From: Adineta steineri
Taxonomy: Eukaryota; Rotifera; Eurotatoria; Adinetida; Adinetidae
Length of the DNA: 64,000 nt
Assembly: GCA_905250115.1 (NCBI GenBank)
Contig: CAJNOI010000120.1
Span: 238,327-302,326, forward strand
Reading direction: 5' to 3'
Shown here: positions 30,839 through 41,440 of the stretch, piece by piece
Numbering within the stretch: position 1 is the first letter of the stretch
Layout: every line of letters starts with the position of its first letter
Position numbers and translations under genes: made by a program
The notes under the pieces: model-generated
The model's database searches: none
Seen by the model: the letters and a program-made list of their open reading frames with translations, nothing else
What the model was told of the DNA's origin: nothing

Positions 30839-31909
30839 TCAGAGAATATTACTTTTAAAAGATTTACAAATCGAGATATCCACAATATTAGTCCCTGTAA
30901 ATATTGTTTCATTCCATTTAGTTTTAACATATTGTTCATTCATAGCATTTATAATTGACTGAAATCTGTTTAAATATATTCTTGTATCATTATTATCAGT
31001 TTCAGATGAAAATCCATGACATTTAATAAATAAATAAACTTGTTCGATGTTTTTAAAAATTGGCCACCAATGATAGATTAAATGATCGAAAAATTCTTCG
31101 TTTATAAAATTAAAGTTTATATGAAGTGAGAAATATCGAATGTTTGTAAGATTTGTATGTAAATTTTGAAAAACAATCGGAACAGAATAATCTGAAGACC
31201 ATTGTGCTTTAAATTTTCGAAGACTTGGAAGAATAAATAATGATTGAAAAAATATCCATTCACGATTTTTAACATAAATATCATTATTATTCATTTCTAA
31301 TCTTTTTAATTTTGGCATATGACTCAATAATAAATTCATTATAGAACCATAGGAATCATCTTGTAATTTAATATGAAGTATTTCTATATTACTTAGATTT
31401 TTTGAATAAGTATTAATTGGTGTTACTGGTCGTAAAAATTCTAATCGACAAGAACGTATAGTAGATGTAGCAAGAATAGCATCAAGTAATATTTGATTTG
31501 GTACACATTCAATAGAAAGATAAACAAGTGAGTTTAACTGTTCTAATGCATAACATATAGATCGTATTTCTCGTCCACGTATTTTAATTGTTAAAGATTT
31601 TAATTGAATAAGTTTTGTACAATGCCAACAAAGAAATTCCGGTATATGACATAGCCGATGTTGAAATTTTGGTTGAAGATTAGTTATACGATTAAGTATT
31701 GATTCTGACCAATATGGTTTAATAGAATATTCTAATGGATTACAATCAACTACTCCTAATTGAGCATGAAATAAAATATAATTCGAAGTTAATATTTGAT
31801 TAAAATAATAATTTAAATTCGTAAATCCTTGAAAAATAATATGGGCTTCTAGATAAGAAAATATTTCAACCCATAATTCAATTGGTAACTGTTCAATACA
31901 AGTTATCAT
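30839..31909 (-). CDS. F-box protein, LRR-like
   Basis: Single exon, 356 aa. The F-box is at the very start (EQLPIELWVEIFSYLEA). Leucine-rich segments follow (LKSLTIKIRG, LVYLSIECV, SHMPKLKRLEMNN, LPSLRKFKAQW, NLTNIRYFSLH), predicting a curved LRR-like substrate domain. Probably a substrate receptor of an SCF ubiquitin ligase. Unlike the relatives at 16223 and 48359 it has no intron and is shorter. It is convergent with the 7TM gene, with a single base between the stop codons. Confidence 0.8.
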   Translation of the reverse strand: MITCIEQLPIELWVEIFSYLEAHIIFQGFTNLNYYFNQILTSNYILFHAQLGVVDCNPLEYSIKPYWSESILNRITNLQPKFQHRLCHIPEFLCWHCTKLIQLKSLTIKIRGREIRSICYALEQLNSLVYLSIECVPNQILLDAILATSTIRSCRLEFLRPVTPINTYSKNLSNIEILHIKLQDDSYGSIMNLLLSHMPKLKRLEMNNNDIYVKNREWIFFQSLFILPSLRKFKAQWSSDYSVPIVFQNLHTNLTNIRYFSLHINFNFINEEFFDHLIYHWWPIFKNIEQVYLFIKCHGFSSETDNNDTRIYLNRFQSIINAMNEQYVKTKWNETIFTGTNIVDISICKSFKSNIL

Positions 31910-32368
31910 TTCTATTTTAATTTTCGATTCCTATTATTCTCTTAATTTATCCATGGTTTATCATAGTGTTGTGTAGCGAGAACAAATCAGTAAAAAAATA
32001 AAAGATGGCGGTGGAAGATAGATGATTCGAAAAGAAATTTTACAATCATAAGTGACATCTATACTTTGTTAGATGAGAAACAATTCTCGTTAACTCTCGT
32101 TTATCTTACTATAGTAACAATTAATTTTATATATTGCAAGGCCTTGTAAAATAAACAATCCCTAAAAAAGCTTATAGCATAGATGAAAATTTAAATAGAT
32201 GTTATACTTTCAACAATAATATTAAGAAATATGTAAATGAATAATTTAATTCTCTAAAAAACAACAGATTTATGTGACGGTGAAAAGAAGACTACTAATT
32301 CACAGGTATGAATATTATTATTATGTCATTAGAATGGTAATCATTTGATTAATACTGTCAGTAAGAGT
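31910..32368. other. spacer without gene
   Basis: AT-rich spacer between two minus-strand genes. No feature seen. Confidence 0.5.
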
Positions 32369-33379
32369 TTAATGTGTTACTCGTGGAAATTGTTGTATAG
32401 TTGACATTTGATTCAGGGTAAATTGTACTCCAGGTAGAGGATGGACATGATTGTTCGAACGATTTTGATTAGAACAAAATAGAATAAATTGTAGAAAATC
32501 TCGACGATAAGATGATGATGAAATTAGATATACATAAAAATTTGCTGCATAACTAATATATAAAATTATATTTGTTGTATCAGAAACAAGCATTTCTTGT
32601 GCTAAACGATACGATGATTTTTGAATTGATGATGTTAACAATTGATAAATATTTATCGTAGCAAACGGCATTACTGGAATAATAAATGTAATTATCTGTA
32701 TGAATACCATTGACGTTAAATTTCGTTGAAATGTACCACGTAATTGAATACTAGCTATTGAATTTATGTTACGATATATAAGACAACCTGTTATACATAA
32801 TATCGTACTAGGTAATAAACCAATTAAAACAGGTCGAACAAAATAATTTCCGTAAAGAATTAGACCAGAATTCGTGGTAGTACATTTTCTAGTTATATTG
32901 CCTGCGTCAGTTTTCGTCTGAACAATCGTATAGAATAATAAATATGGGATGTTTATTCCGATAATTATTGGAATGGTTATAAGAATAACTAGTTTAGCAG
33001 TTTTTAAATTGCTTCTATTACGCCATACCACACTACGACATGAAACAAAAAATCTATCAATGGAAGCAAAACAGATGCATATTATTGAAGTAATAGTGCC
33101 GTTATAGCTGAAAAATAGACGACTTTTACACCAGATTAGATTAGTTAAGGATGCGTCAATAGCAAATCCTATGGATAATATTCTTGGAAGAAGACCAAAT
33201 GATAAAGCAATTAAATTAAAAAATGATGAAATAAATAAGAGAAATGAAGATGGATTTTTACGTAAAGGAAATAACAGACGTAGATTAATTAGATTTCCAA
33301 ATATACCAAGAGTAAATATTGAAAAACCAACATAAATACTAAATTGACTACTTATGAAAGTAAACGATGCTGTTGACAT
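32369..33379 (-). CDS. rhodopsin-like 7TM receptor
   Basis: Single exon, 336 aa. Class A marks are present: GN in TM1 (GIFGNLINL), ICFASIDRF at the end of TM3 (the DRY site as DRF), a Cys before TM3 (IWCKSR) and one in loop 2 (RKCTTT), and an N-x-x-x-Y segment in TM7 (AANFYVYLISS) followed by YRRDFLQF as helix 8. Its layout matches the receptor at 56224. It resembles peptide-receptor-like genes amplified in bdelloids; the ligand is unknown. Confidence 0.8.
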   Translation of the reverse strand: MSTASFTFISSQFSIYVGFSIFTLGIFGNLINLRLLFPLRKNPSSFLLFISSFFNLIALSFGLLPRILSIGFAIDASLTNLIWCKSRLFFSYNGTITSIICICFASIDRFFVSCRSVVWRNRSNLKTAKLVILITIPIIIGINIPYLLFYTIVQTKTDAGNITRKCTTTNSGLILYGNYFVRPVLIGLLPSTILCITGCLIYRNINSIASIQLRGTFQRNLTSMVFIQIITFIIPVMPFATINIYQLLTSSIQKSSYRLAQEMLVSDTTNIILYISYAANFYVYLISSSSYRRDFLQFILFCSNQNRSNNHVHPLPGVQFTLNQMSTIQQFPRVTH

Positions 33380-34305
33380 TATGATTAATTCAATAATAAT
33401 CAGTGCGTACTTATTAACGACTGTTATTAAATTTTTTTCTCTATTTAATTTAGAATAGAGATTAGTAAGACATGATGTAGTTAATAACAGAGAGGAGTAG
33501 AGACTGATCTTTTGATGTTAGGCTTACGGCACTTATTCTCCCACGTTATTAGAATGAAGATTAAAAGAATGCCGCCTATTATCCAAGATTATATTTAAAA
33601 ATAAACTATGATTGACGTCATTTTGATCCTATTATTATTTTAATTTTAGCAAAATATTTTTAATGGAAGAACTGGATTTTTCTCATTATACAAAGCTCTT
33701 TGTACGTGTTTATTTTTTAAATTCAAATAACCGGATGCTTGCCAATGTAAGAGTGAGTGTGTGGGTGTAAGTAAAGAGGAATACTCACACCGACATCCTC
33801 TAAGAGTTGTATCCTCTGTTTCTAGTAATAGATGAAAATATACCCAAGCAGAGAAAAACTTTCAAAAACGCGTTTAAACGCATAAAAACGAAGAAATTGT
33901 TTTTCATCATCTTAACAAAGCGAACGAACCGTAGAATACTTATCTGTAATAACCACTTGAAGAAGTTTTCTTATCTGGCCTAGCGTTGTGTTCGACTACT
34001 TTTGTATCGAAGTGAAAATATTTTTACATATGAGTAGTTGTTAGATTTTTCTCTTCCAAATCGTGCATCCAAAACCCTTCTTCCTAAATGTTTCAGCGAA
34101 GAGATCTCTATGCGATTATTGTGAGCGCATATTTTATACTCTAAAGTGGAAACGAGAGACTTGTGAATGTTCGAAGATATTTTAAACGTTTCATAGTATG
34201 ATGAAATTAAAAACTCTCAAAGATTGTCTTTATCTACGGAAACCGCTGGGTCTTTGAACAATTTCTTTACGTCGTTGTTAAAGATAAGTACTTTTGTAGT
34301 AAAAA
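33380..34305. other. divergent intergenic region
   Basis: Between the 7TM gene (minus) and a small four-exon gene (plus). Contains the hairpin at 33750-33803; nothing else recognised. Confidence 0.5.
33750..33803. repeat. telomere-like hairpin element
   Basis: G-rich arm AGAGTGAGTGTGTGGGTG and C-rich arm CTCACACCGACATCCTC with an A/G-rich spacer. Confidence 0.6.
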
Positions 34306-35175
34306 ATGGCTGGTAGTGTAACACTAGAGATTCCGTGGTCAAAAATACAACCAAATGCACAAACTATCATTAATAATCATGTAGCAAGATATGTTGGACA
34401 AGTTCTTTTTGAATTTAAGTACGAACAACTGGGGCTTGGGTAAGAGCTAGAGTATAGTTATAGATTTGTTGAATTAATTATGATGTAGATGCAATGGCGA
34501 ACATGTGGGACGAACAATAGAAGCAATTCAGGGATTGTACCGGCATTGCTAGTGAGTATGACAAGTAGAGTGTGGCTTGTTGGATGTACAGCACTTGAAC
34601 ACATATGTATGAAAAATTGTTTTGAAAATACAATTCCTCATTCAATTCATCTTTAGGCAGGCGAGGATTTTTCCTTAATGAAATAAACATTTCGCTGCAT
34701 CGAATGGTAGTTTGGTATGTTCTACTTATTTACACTGATTTCTTCCTTTTTTTGTAAACATGATTTAATTTTTGATAATAAATACATTTATAGGAAAGCA
34801 ATTTCAATGATGTCGCTGTTGCTGAAGTTGAGAGATACATTCACGGATTATTCAAAGAAGTGACAGCACTAAATGGTGGTACGATTACAGATGTCGCCAA
34901 GTGGAGCGTCATCGGACAATCTATTGTAACGGATATTTATTTCGTATGTAATGTTGCCTATAGTCTGTCTTATATTTTAGTGGTCAAAGAAGATGAGAGA
35001 CGATAATTATGAAGTCACTCTTGACTCATTATTTCATTTGATGGTGAGTCATAACTATACTACTGATGTCATTCTCTAACATAGTATTTATGAATAGGTA
35101 GGACAGTCGGCTTTGGCCTCCCTGTTCTGGTATTCGATCATATTCACTCTCAATGTATTAACCAAGATTTCTTAA
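34306..35175 (+). CDS. small four-exon protein of unknown function
   Basis: Exons 34306-34439, 34799-34943, 34981-35043 and 35098-35175, 139 aa. Donors GTAAGA, GTATGT and GTGAGT are good. The exon 2 acceptor must be AAG (34796-34798) to keep frame, since the better TATAG at 34791-34793 does not fit the phase. The protein starts MAGSVTLEIPWSKIQP, has an amphipathic helix (AEVERYIHGLFKEV), then a segment like a single membrane helix (WSVIGQSIVTDIYFW) and another hydrophobic stretch (LASLFWYSIIFTLNVL). The overall shape loosely recalls small mitochondrial inner-membrane subunits such as ATP synthase g, but this is not supported by a motif. It is compact, with tiny introns like an ordinary housekeeping gene. 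Confidence 0.55.
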
Positions 35176-35215
35176 TAAAAATGAAACTAAAGTTTTATAG
35201 ATGCATCCAATCGTC

Positions 35216-35276
35216 AAGAAGGTGTGGGCATGAGTATTCGTCTTTACTTACATCCACACTCACACATACACCCTCT
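35216..35276. repeat. telomere-like hairpin element
   Basis: G-rich arm AAGAAGGTGTGGGCATGAG and C-rich arm CATCCACACTCACACATAC, 40 bases 3' of the four-exon gene. Confidence 0.65.
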
Positions 35277-35659
35277 CTTTTTTTTTCACTCCCTTTTATT
35301 AACACTTAGAAACCAATTTCAATTAGTCACTATTGAAAATGCTGCTGAAGAGAAAACGAAACAGTAGCAAAAACAATCGTTGACAACATCCAAAAGAATA
35401 AATAAAAAAATCCACACAGTATGTTTTAGATGTATTTCTATTCTTTTAAAAGACGTCTTTCAATACATTCACACAATTCATTGTTAATTCCTCTTTTTTT
35501 TTGCACCGCGTTATTGCTCTACAATTTGAATTCGTTATAATTTTTTTTTTGTTGAAAAAGAATAATATGAATGAAGAAAATGTATTTCTTTTTTCTTTTT
35601 TTTCATAGCATACTTCTACATATATTTGTGAGGAATCATTAGGTTATTGTTGTCTAGTA
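35277..35659. other. short spacer
   Basis: Poly-T-rich DNA before the B-box gene. Nothing else seen. Confidence 0.5.
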
Positions 35660-37015
35660 ATGTTTCAACACTGTGCTGTTACCAAGTGTAAACGAGAATC
35701 GATTGCCGTGTGCCATTGTTGTAAGGAAAATCTATGTCTAAGTCATTTGGAAGAGCATCATGATTCACCCATCTCTCAACTTAATCTACTAGTTGACGAG
35801 ATCGATGCACTTGAAGCTCGATTGGAAACGACCGATACTCATCAAACGATACAAGAATGTCGTCAAAAACTTGATAAATGGCGTGTCGACTATCATAAAA
35901 TGATCGATCATTTATACGATGACAAATGTCAAGAACTCGATCAACGTATGATCAAGAAAATAAAAAAACAACGAGATAATATTACTCTACTAAAATCTGA
36001 AGTGACTGAAAGAATTCGAGAACAACAAACAACGCACGAAGATGTTAAACCATTGATAGAAATTATGCATGATCTCAAAACACAGATGAATGACATTGAA
36101 AATACATGTTTACAAATTGACATTAATTCTTTACCAATTGATAACAACCTTATTCGTATTAGAGAATCGAACAGAGATCAATTCGATCTATCTACGTTTC
36201 CTCTTGCATTTAAAAGTATTAGTACTTTCGCAAAACAAGATGGTGTAAAACTAGCCAGTAATGATAGATTCATGTTGATAGGCGAAGAAAAAATGCTGTA
36301 TTTAGTGGATAAAACATTGAAAATAGTTAAACAGAAAAAATGTAATGCAACAATCATCACAGATATGTGTTGGTCATCGGCATTAGATCGTTTCATTGTG
36401 ATAATGAATTGTCGTCTGTTTCTCGTTGATGAAAGAACCATGTCGATTGAATATATGCATACAAATATAGCTCAACAGTGTATAAAATGCGCTTGTTTAA
36501 ATAGAAAATTATTTTTATTGGAAGGCCAATGGAGAAGCAGTGACTATGTTGGATGTAAAAAAGGTCCGTCAATTATAGAATTCAATCTTTTACCATTAAG
36601 ACAACTCATTAAAGAATGGAAATCTCCGATTACATGCTCTGCAGAAGAATGGATCTATGATATTCAGGATAATAATGGTAAACTAGCCCTATTAATTAGC
36701 GAGTCAATGGACTGCGTTCAGAAAAAACTTGTAACTCGTCTAGAATTAAGATCATCAAATACATTCGATTGTCTTTGGTCTTATCGATTAGATATGGGAC
36801 TTCCTATGAGCTGTGATCTTGGAAAAACTTGTGTCTTTGTTAATCATGATGAGGTCCTTATTATAATGAATAAAAACAATTTAGCATTGATTTCAACAGA
36901 TGGATCGGTAAAGGAAACATATACTTATTATCCACAGCCTGTAAATATTCATCTGTTTGGTTCAAATATTTTAGCAATTACAACTGCAACTGAAGTGAAT
37001 TTTCACGAACTATAA
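35660..37015 (+). CDS. B-box zinc finger / coiled-coil / beta-propeller-like protein
   Basis: Single exon, 451 aa. A B-box-type zinc finger fills residues 5-34 (CAVTKCKRES, CHCCKENLC, SHLEEHH). A coiled coil follows at about 45-150 (LVDEIDALEARLET, KKIKKQRDNITLLKSEV). From residue 185 to the end come beta-rich segments with recurring MLYLVD, RLFLVDE and ALISTDG strands that suggest a propeller, like the NHL part of some TRIM proteins. There is no RING. Likely a cytoplasmic scaffold or regulator; partners unknown. It is an intact example of the family represented in broken form at 21207. Confidence 0.75.
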   Translation: MFQHCAVTKCKRESIAVCHCCKENLCLSHLEEHHDSPISQLNLLVDEIDALEARLETTDTHQTIQECRQKLDKWRVDYHKMIDHLYDDKCQELDQRMIKKIKKQRDNITLLKSEVTERIREQQTTHEDVKPLIEIMHDLKTQMNDIENTCLQIDINSLPIDNNLIRIRESNRDQFDLSTFPLAFKSISTFAKQDGVKLASNDRFMLIGEEKMLYLVDKTLKIVKQKKCNATIITDMCWSSALDRFIVIMNCRLFLVDERTMSIEYMHTNIAQQCIKCACLNRKLFLLEGQWRSSDYVGCKKGPSIIEFNLLPLRQLIKEWKSPITCSAEEWIYDIQDNNGKLALLISESMDCVQKKLVTRLELRSSNTFDCLWSYRLDMGLPMSCDLGKTCVFVNHDEVLIIMNKNNLALISTDGSVKETYTYYPQPVNIHLFGSNILAITTATEVNFHEL

Positions 37016-37169
37016 TTTGAAAATTAATTTTTCTTATTTTATTGACATTGACGTATACTTATGAGGTTTAGTCTATTTTCATGAGAAGGTTTTACATGAG
37101 TAGAGGTGAATGTGGTTATTGCCTTTTAGTCTTGGGATCAATAAAAAACAAAATATACTTTTATAAGAT

Positions 37170-37892
37170 TTAATTATCTAATCTGTTCGACCAGATAACT
37201 TCATCTCTCAAGAAATCTTTAGTAAATTCCAAGAGACTTGAATATTTAGCATCATAATGTATATTTTCATTACGATGTGGATCATCATAGAATTCATGAT
37301 CAATAAATACAAATTTAGTTTGCACACCTTCGATATCTTTGAAATTTCTTGTTTTATCATCAACAAAAATCAATGGCTGTAATTGTTCAATAGCTTGTTT
37401 CTTTGGATTATTGGTAGAATTGTTTTCGTCACATCTTGTACTAATAATTCTATCAATAGGAAAACCATGTAATCGAAAATTTTCCAAACGATGTTCAAGA
37501 AAACAAGAACTTAATTGTGTAACACATACTAATTCATAACCAGCTGTATGTAATAACTGACAAGCTTCAAGAGCACCATCATGCATGACCATTGTCCGCC
37601 ATCCATCGATATCCCAAATTGCATCAAATTGAATTCTTTCTTCAGGCGTAAGTGTGACACCATATCTGGTAGTAGCCTAGTGAGAGAGAAAATAGGTAAG
37701 TAAAATAATGATTTATACTTATACGTTACTCACATGATATGATTTTGGTGAGATAGGAGTCAATTGTTTTCCAAAAGTCTTCTTATAGATTCGTGGAAAT
37801 GTTGCTTGATAGTCAAGAAGAACACCATCGCAATCAAGCGCAATGATTGGTTTCGTATTGTCAAATGAAAATAACTGGAAATTAGTCATCAT
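37170..37892 (-). CDS. HAD-superfamily hydrolase
   Basis: Two exons on the minus strand, 37892-37734 and 37676-37170; donor GTGAGT, acceptor CACTAG, phase 0, 221 aa. Motif I is ALDCDGVLLDY near residue 20, with the nucleophile Asp and the second Asp two residues on. A cap region of about 70 residues follows; motif II is VCVTQLS (Thr), and motif IV is LIFVDDKTRN with the paired Asp. The family dephosphorylates small phospho-substrates with magnesium. Substrate is not readable. A second ATG follows directly, so the start may be one codon later. It resembles bacterial HAD proteins more than common animal ones, but the intron shows it is settled in this genome. Confidence 0.75.
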
Positions 37893-38928
37893 TGATATAT
37901 TTTGTATTTGTTTTTTTTTCTTTCGATCGCTAAATCAAGTTATCGTAGTAAAGCAAGAGAATGAAATATTTATTGACATGTTATGTCTTGACACGTGTAC
38001 ACAATGCCACATATACAATCATGACGGTTATATTTCGAAATAGTCTTGCATACTAATATCTGTGAATAACATGTATATTCATCTTGACGCAATCTGGTAT
38101 TTTCCTAGAACGGAAGTTAAAACCTAAAATTATGAATCATGAATATATTTTATTGATTCTTACCGTTTTAATTAGAATGTATTTAGTTTCGAAATATTGA
38201 GAGCACAGTTACATCGGTATAATGGATAATGTGTGTCGATACTGTGGGACTTAACACCTCAAAAATGAGATCGCGTCTCGCAGACAAGATGAATATAAAA
38301 CAGCATGAAAAGAATAACTTTTTGGGAAATATACAGAATTAGAATAGCGCTGTGGTATTTGCATTTATAAGTACTCGGGTTAGATCACTAACGAGCAGGA
38401 TGAGTGTAGATATTATATTCAATGCACATTCATATCTATGCCTTTATTGCACATTCTAAATTATCTTACATAGAATCAGAATTCGTTGAAAGAATTCATA
38501 TCGATTTTTCATCAAGATGGTGCTATGCTCACTATAGTTATGTATTGAACATTATGTGTTCCAATTTCATGTCATTATGTTGTGCAACGACGATAAAAAA
38601 CAAAGTATACAAGAATCGTTTCTTTTGCGTTCTATATCAAATAATTCTTACATATAAAAGAACTATTTAATAAAGAACAAGCAATCTTTTTTTTCGTTAT
38701 TGATAAGAACGACTACAAAAGCATCTCACACATTTTTTGTCATTGTTGCAAAAAGAAGTATACTATTATGTAAAGTGAATATCTACGGTGAACTTTAGTA
38801 TTTGATCAAGTATTATCAGATGCATATTTATTAGGGAAGTTATTTTATTAGAAGTGTTTAACATTATGTTGGAATTCTTTTTCGAAAATCATTTGATTAT
38901 ATTATTTTAGATAGATTAGTAGATTAAA
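37893..38928. other. divergent intergenic region
   Basis: About 1 kb between the HAD gene and the GrpB-like gene. Short frames only; nothing recognised. Confidence 0.5.
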
Positions 38929-39759
38929 ATGGATTTGAAATTAATTAAAATTTGGATTTTATCATTTTTCGTTGCACTTGGTTTTATGCATCATTCGAAA
39001 ACACGAATGATATGTCATGTTATATTTATATTATTTTTATATAGTTTAATTGTTTTATTTGGTTTGGGAAAGTATGCTATTTATATAATTGTCTTATATT
39101 GTTTTATAATAATAATCTGGACTTTATATGAAAGGCGTTTATTATTTGTAACATCTGTTAATCTACAGAAGCTACTAGGAAATGATAAAGTTGTTCTTAA
39201 ACCATGGACACCAAAATGGAAAGAAGAATTTGAAAATGAAAAATCTCGTTTAAATAAAATAATTTCATCAGAATGGAAACATATTTTTCATAAAGAACTT
39301 TCACCAGATGGTCTTGTTCATATTGGTTCAACTTCGATTGAAAAAATTGCATTAGCTAAACCAATGCATGATGTAGCGATTGCCATAACAACAAAATATC
39401 TTCCTGTAAATTTACGCGAAGATTTAGAAAAAGCTGGATATAAATATGTTGGAGCTGCTCTACATTCAATATCCTGTCAAGATCACTGGTTTTTTAATAT
39501 AACACCAAAAGATCAAATTGATTCGAAAGGTCACGGATTTGATCTTCATGTAGTATTACCGCCGTCGCATCAATGGCTTCGAGACACTATTCACTTTTCT
39601 CAATATTTAACGGAAAATCAAATAGATCGAGAGAGATATGGAAATTTGAAAAGTGAAATTGCAAAAATGGATCCAACAATGGCCTCTTATGTGAGGAAAA
39701 AGCAGAAGCTTATACACATACTATTTGAAAACTCACGACAATGGGCTAAAAATAAGTGA
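38929..39759 (+). CDS. GrpB-like (UPF0157) nucleotidyltransferase-fold protein with N-terminal membrane segments
   Basis: Single exon, 276 aa. Residues 1-75 carry two or three hydrophobic segments (IWILSFFVALGF, VIFILFLYSLIVLF, YIIVLYCFIIIIWTLY). Residues 85-270 form a GrpB-like domain: VVLKPWTPKWKEEFENEK, then HIGSTSIEKIALAKPMHDV (the G-S-T-S box with a later Asp, as in the nucleotidyltransferase fold), HWFFNI and GFDLHVV, and a helical end. GrpB-type domains are common in bacteria and fungi, and their activity is poorly known. Fusion to membrane helices is unusual. Horizontal origin is plausible. Confidence 0.75.
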   Translation: MDLKLIKIWILSFFVALGFMHHSKTRMICHVIFILFLYSLIVLFGLGKYAIYIIVLYCFIIIIWTLYERRLLFVTSVNLQKLLGNDKVVLKPWTPKWKEEFENEKSRLNKIISSEWKHIFHKELSPDGLVHIGSTSIEKIALAKPMHDVAIAITTKYLPVNLREDLEKAGYKYVGAALHSISCQDHWFFNITPKDQIDSKGHGFDLHVVLPPSHQWLRDTIHFSQYLTENQIDRERYGNLKSEIAKMDPTMASYVRKKQKLIHILFENSRQWAKNK

Positions 39760-40784
39760 ACATTCCTAACTTATATTTATCTTGATTAGATTTTGTTATA
39801 CAATCATTGAACTTAGTTTTAGAGCATTCTCTCTTTAATATTCTACAAAACCATATAAGAAAATATCGTCTATTCTTGTTAACTGACAGTGTGATTAAAA
39901 AATATAACAATCATTTGTTTTTATTCTTTTTTCAAAAGAAAATCATGTCTTTTGATTGAAAAATAAAACATAACGTACTACTTTTATCGTGGTGCATGTA
40001 TTAGAATTTGAGAGTGAGCGTGGGCGTTGGTAGGTATAGAAATAATACGTAGAATCACACTCATCCACACCCACACCCACGGTAATCAAAGCAGCTATTG
40101 AAACATGTCGTATGATTCTGCTTTAAATTATTTCTGTCAAGTCACTCTGAACATTCTCAGACGATTAACTCCTGTTACAATCTATAGTTACTGAGCTATT
40201 GAATAAGATTGTCCTATGAGTAAAAGAAATTAATTAGAGATAATGAAACACTTCAATATATTTTGGCCTATAAATTCTAGAAGGCTAAAGATTACTTTGA
40301 TTAAAAAGAAGGGTCGTGAAACCTACGATAACTCATAAATTTAAAATATTATATACTTACAGAATATCTAGAGAATTATTGTACACATCAATATGCATTG
40401 TTGATAGTCCAGAATTAGCTTTTTAAAGAAATAATCTTTCTCTTTTTACTATAAATTGTTCATCTTCTACATTATTATTTCAAAAATTTAGTTGGTTTAT
40501 TATTTTTAATTATTCACTTTCTTGTGGAAGTTTGCTTGGAAGTGAATTAGAGTGGGATACAGTATATTTCACTAATACCTCACAGTCAGAACCAGCAGGT
40601 TCAATTTTCCTTTTTTTTGCTAAGAAGTAAGTCCATTTGTTTTCAATTGATCAAGAGTACCTGTCTCTGTCACATATCTAATCAAATATTAATCTTTTGG
40701 ACGATTAGTTGTGAGTTATTAACGCAAAGGTGAAAGTCTATTGATCGCAGAACTTTCTATAAGATAGAAATATATCAATGTACA
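39760..40784. other. spacer without gene
   Basis: AT-rich, with a hairpin at 40009-40082. It ends at the MITE target duplication. Confidence 0.5.
40009..40082. repeat. telomere-like hairpin element
   Basis: G-rich arm TGAGAGTGAGCGTGGGCG and C-rich arm CATCCACACCCACACCCAC, 250 bases 3' of the GrpB-like gene. Confidence 0.65.
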
Positions 40785-40792
40785 TCCAAGAA

Positions 40793-41144
40793 CAGAGATG
40801 GGCTAGTCAGACGTTTTCACAAGTCAAGTTAAGTCATTTGTCGCGGAAACTAATTCAAGTCAAGTCCAGTCAAGTCACATATATTTCAAGTCAAAACTTA
40901 TTATAGAAAATCCTTCTATTGAATAAAACTTTGGAATACAAATTTCTGGTTACTTAGAGTTAGTTTTTAGCAAAACTCTCGTTTTTAACTATATTTATCT
41001 TTTACATTCTGATTCTGTAATAAGACTAATAAAATACACAAAAAAAATATTTTGAAACCTCTTCATATATGCTTTTTGACTTGACTTAAGTTTATGGCTT
41101 AGTTTCAAGTCAAGTCCAAAAGTGACTTGACTTGCCCTTCTCTG
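40793..41144. mobile_element. hAT-type MITE with 8-bp target duplication
   Basis: A 352-bp element. Left end CAGAGATGGGCTAGTCA and right end the inverted CAGAGAAGGGCAAGTCA, two mismatches in 17. Flanks TCCAAGAA (40785-40792) and TCTAAGAA (41145-41152) form an 8-base duplication with one difference. The CAGAG-GGGC end is typical of hAT elements. Many subterminal copies of CAAGTCAAGTC occur at the left and their complement GACTTGACTT at the right. There is no coding capacity. The mismatches suggest an older insertion than the element at 22595. Confidence 0.8.
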
Positions 41145-41440
41145 TCTAAGAAGTTCTTTAAAACTTGATTTTTATTTTTCATATGAACATTACATCCTCA
41201 AATTTAAGTTGACTCATTTTAATTGTTCTTTTTCGTTTAAAAAAACTTCTATTATAATTATGGTTAGGAAAAAGGTACGAAAAAAATACAAGAAAGAAAC
41301 TTGAAATGAAGGTATTAATAAAAAACTAATGAAAAAAATTAAAAGAAATAGTTATTGGAGTCTGTTTGGCTCTAAAAAGTTTATTTTTCGAAATAGTTTT
41401 TGTTGTCAGACCAAACCGCCAACAGCTCACGAATGCGTCT
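41145..41440. other. spacer without gene
   Basis: AT-rich 3' flank of the cysteine-rich gene. Nothing recognised. Confidence 0.4.
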
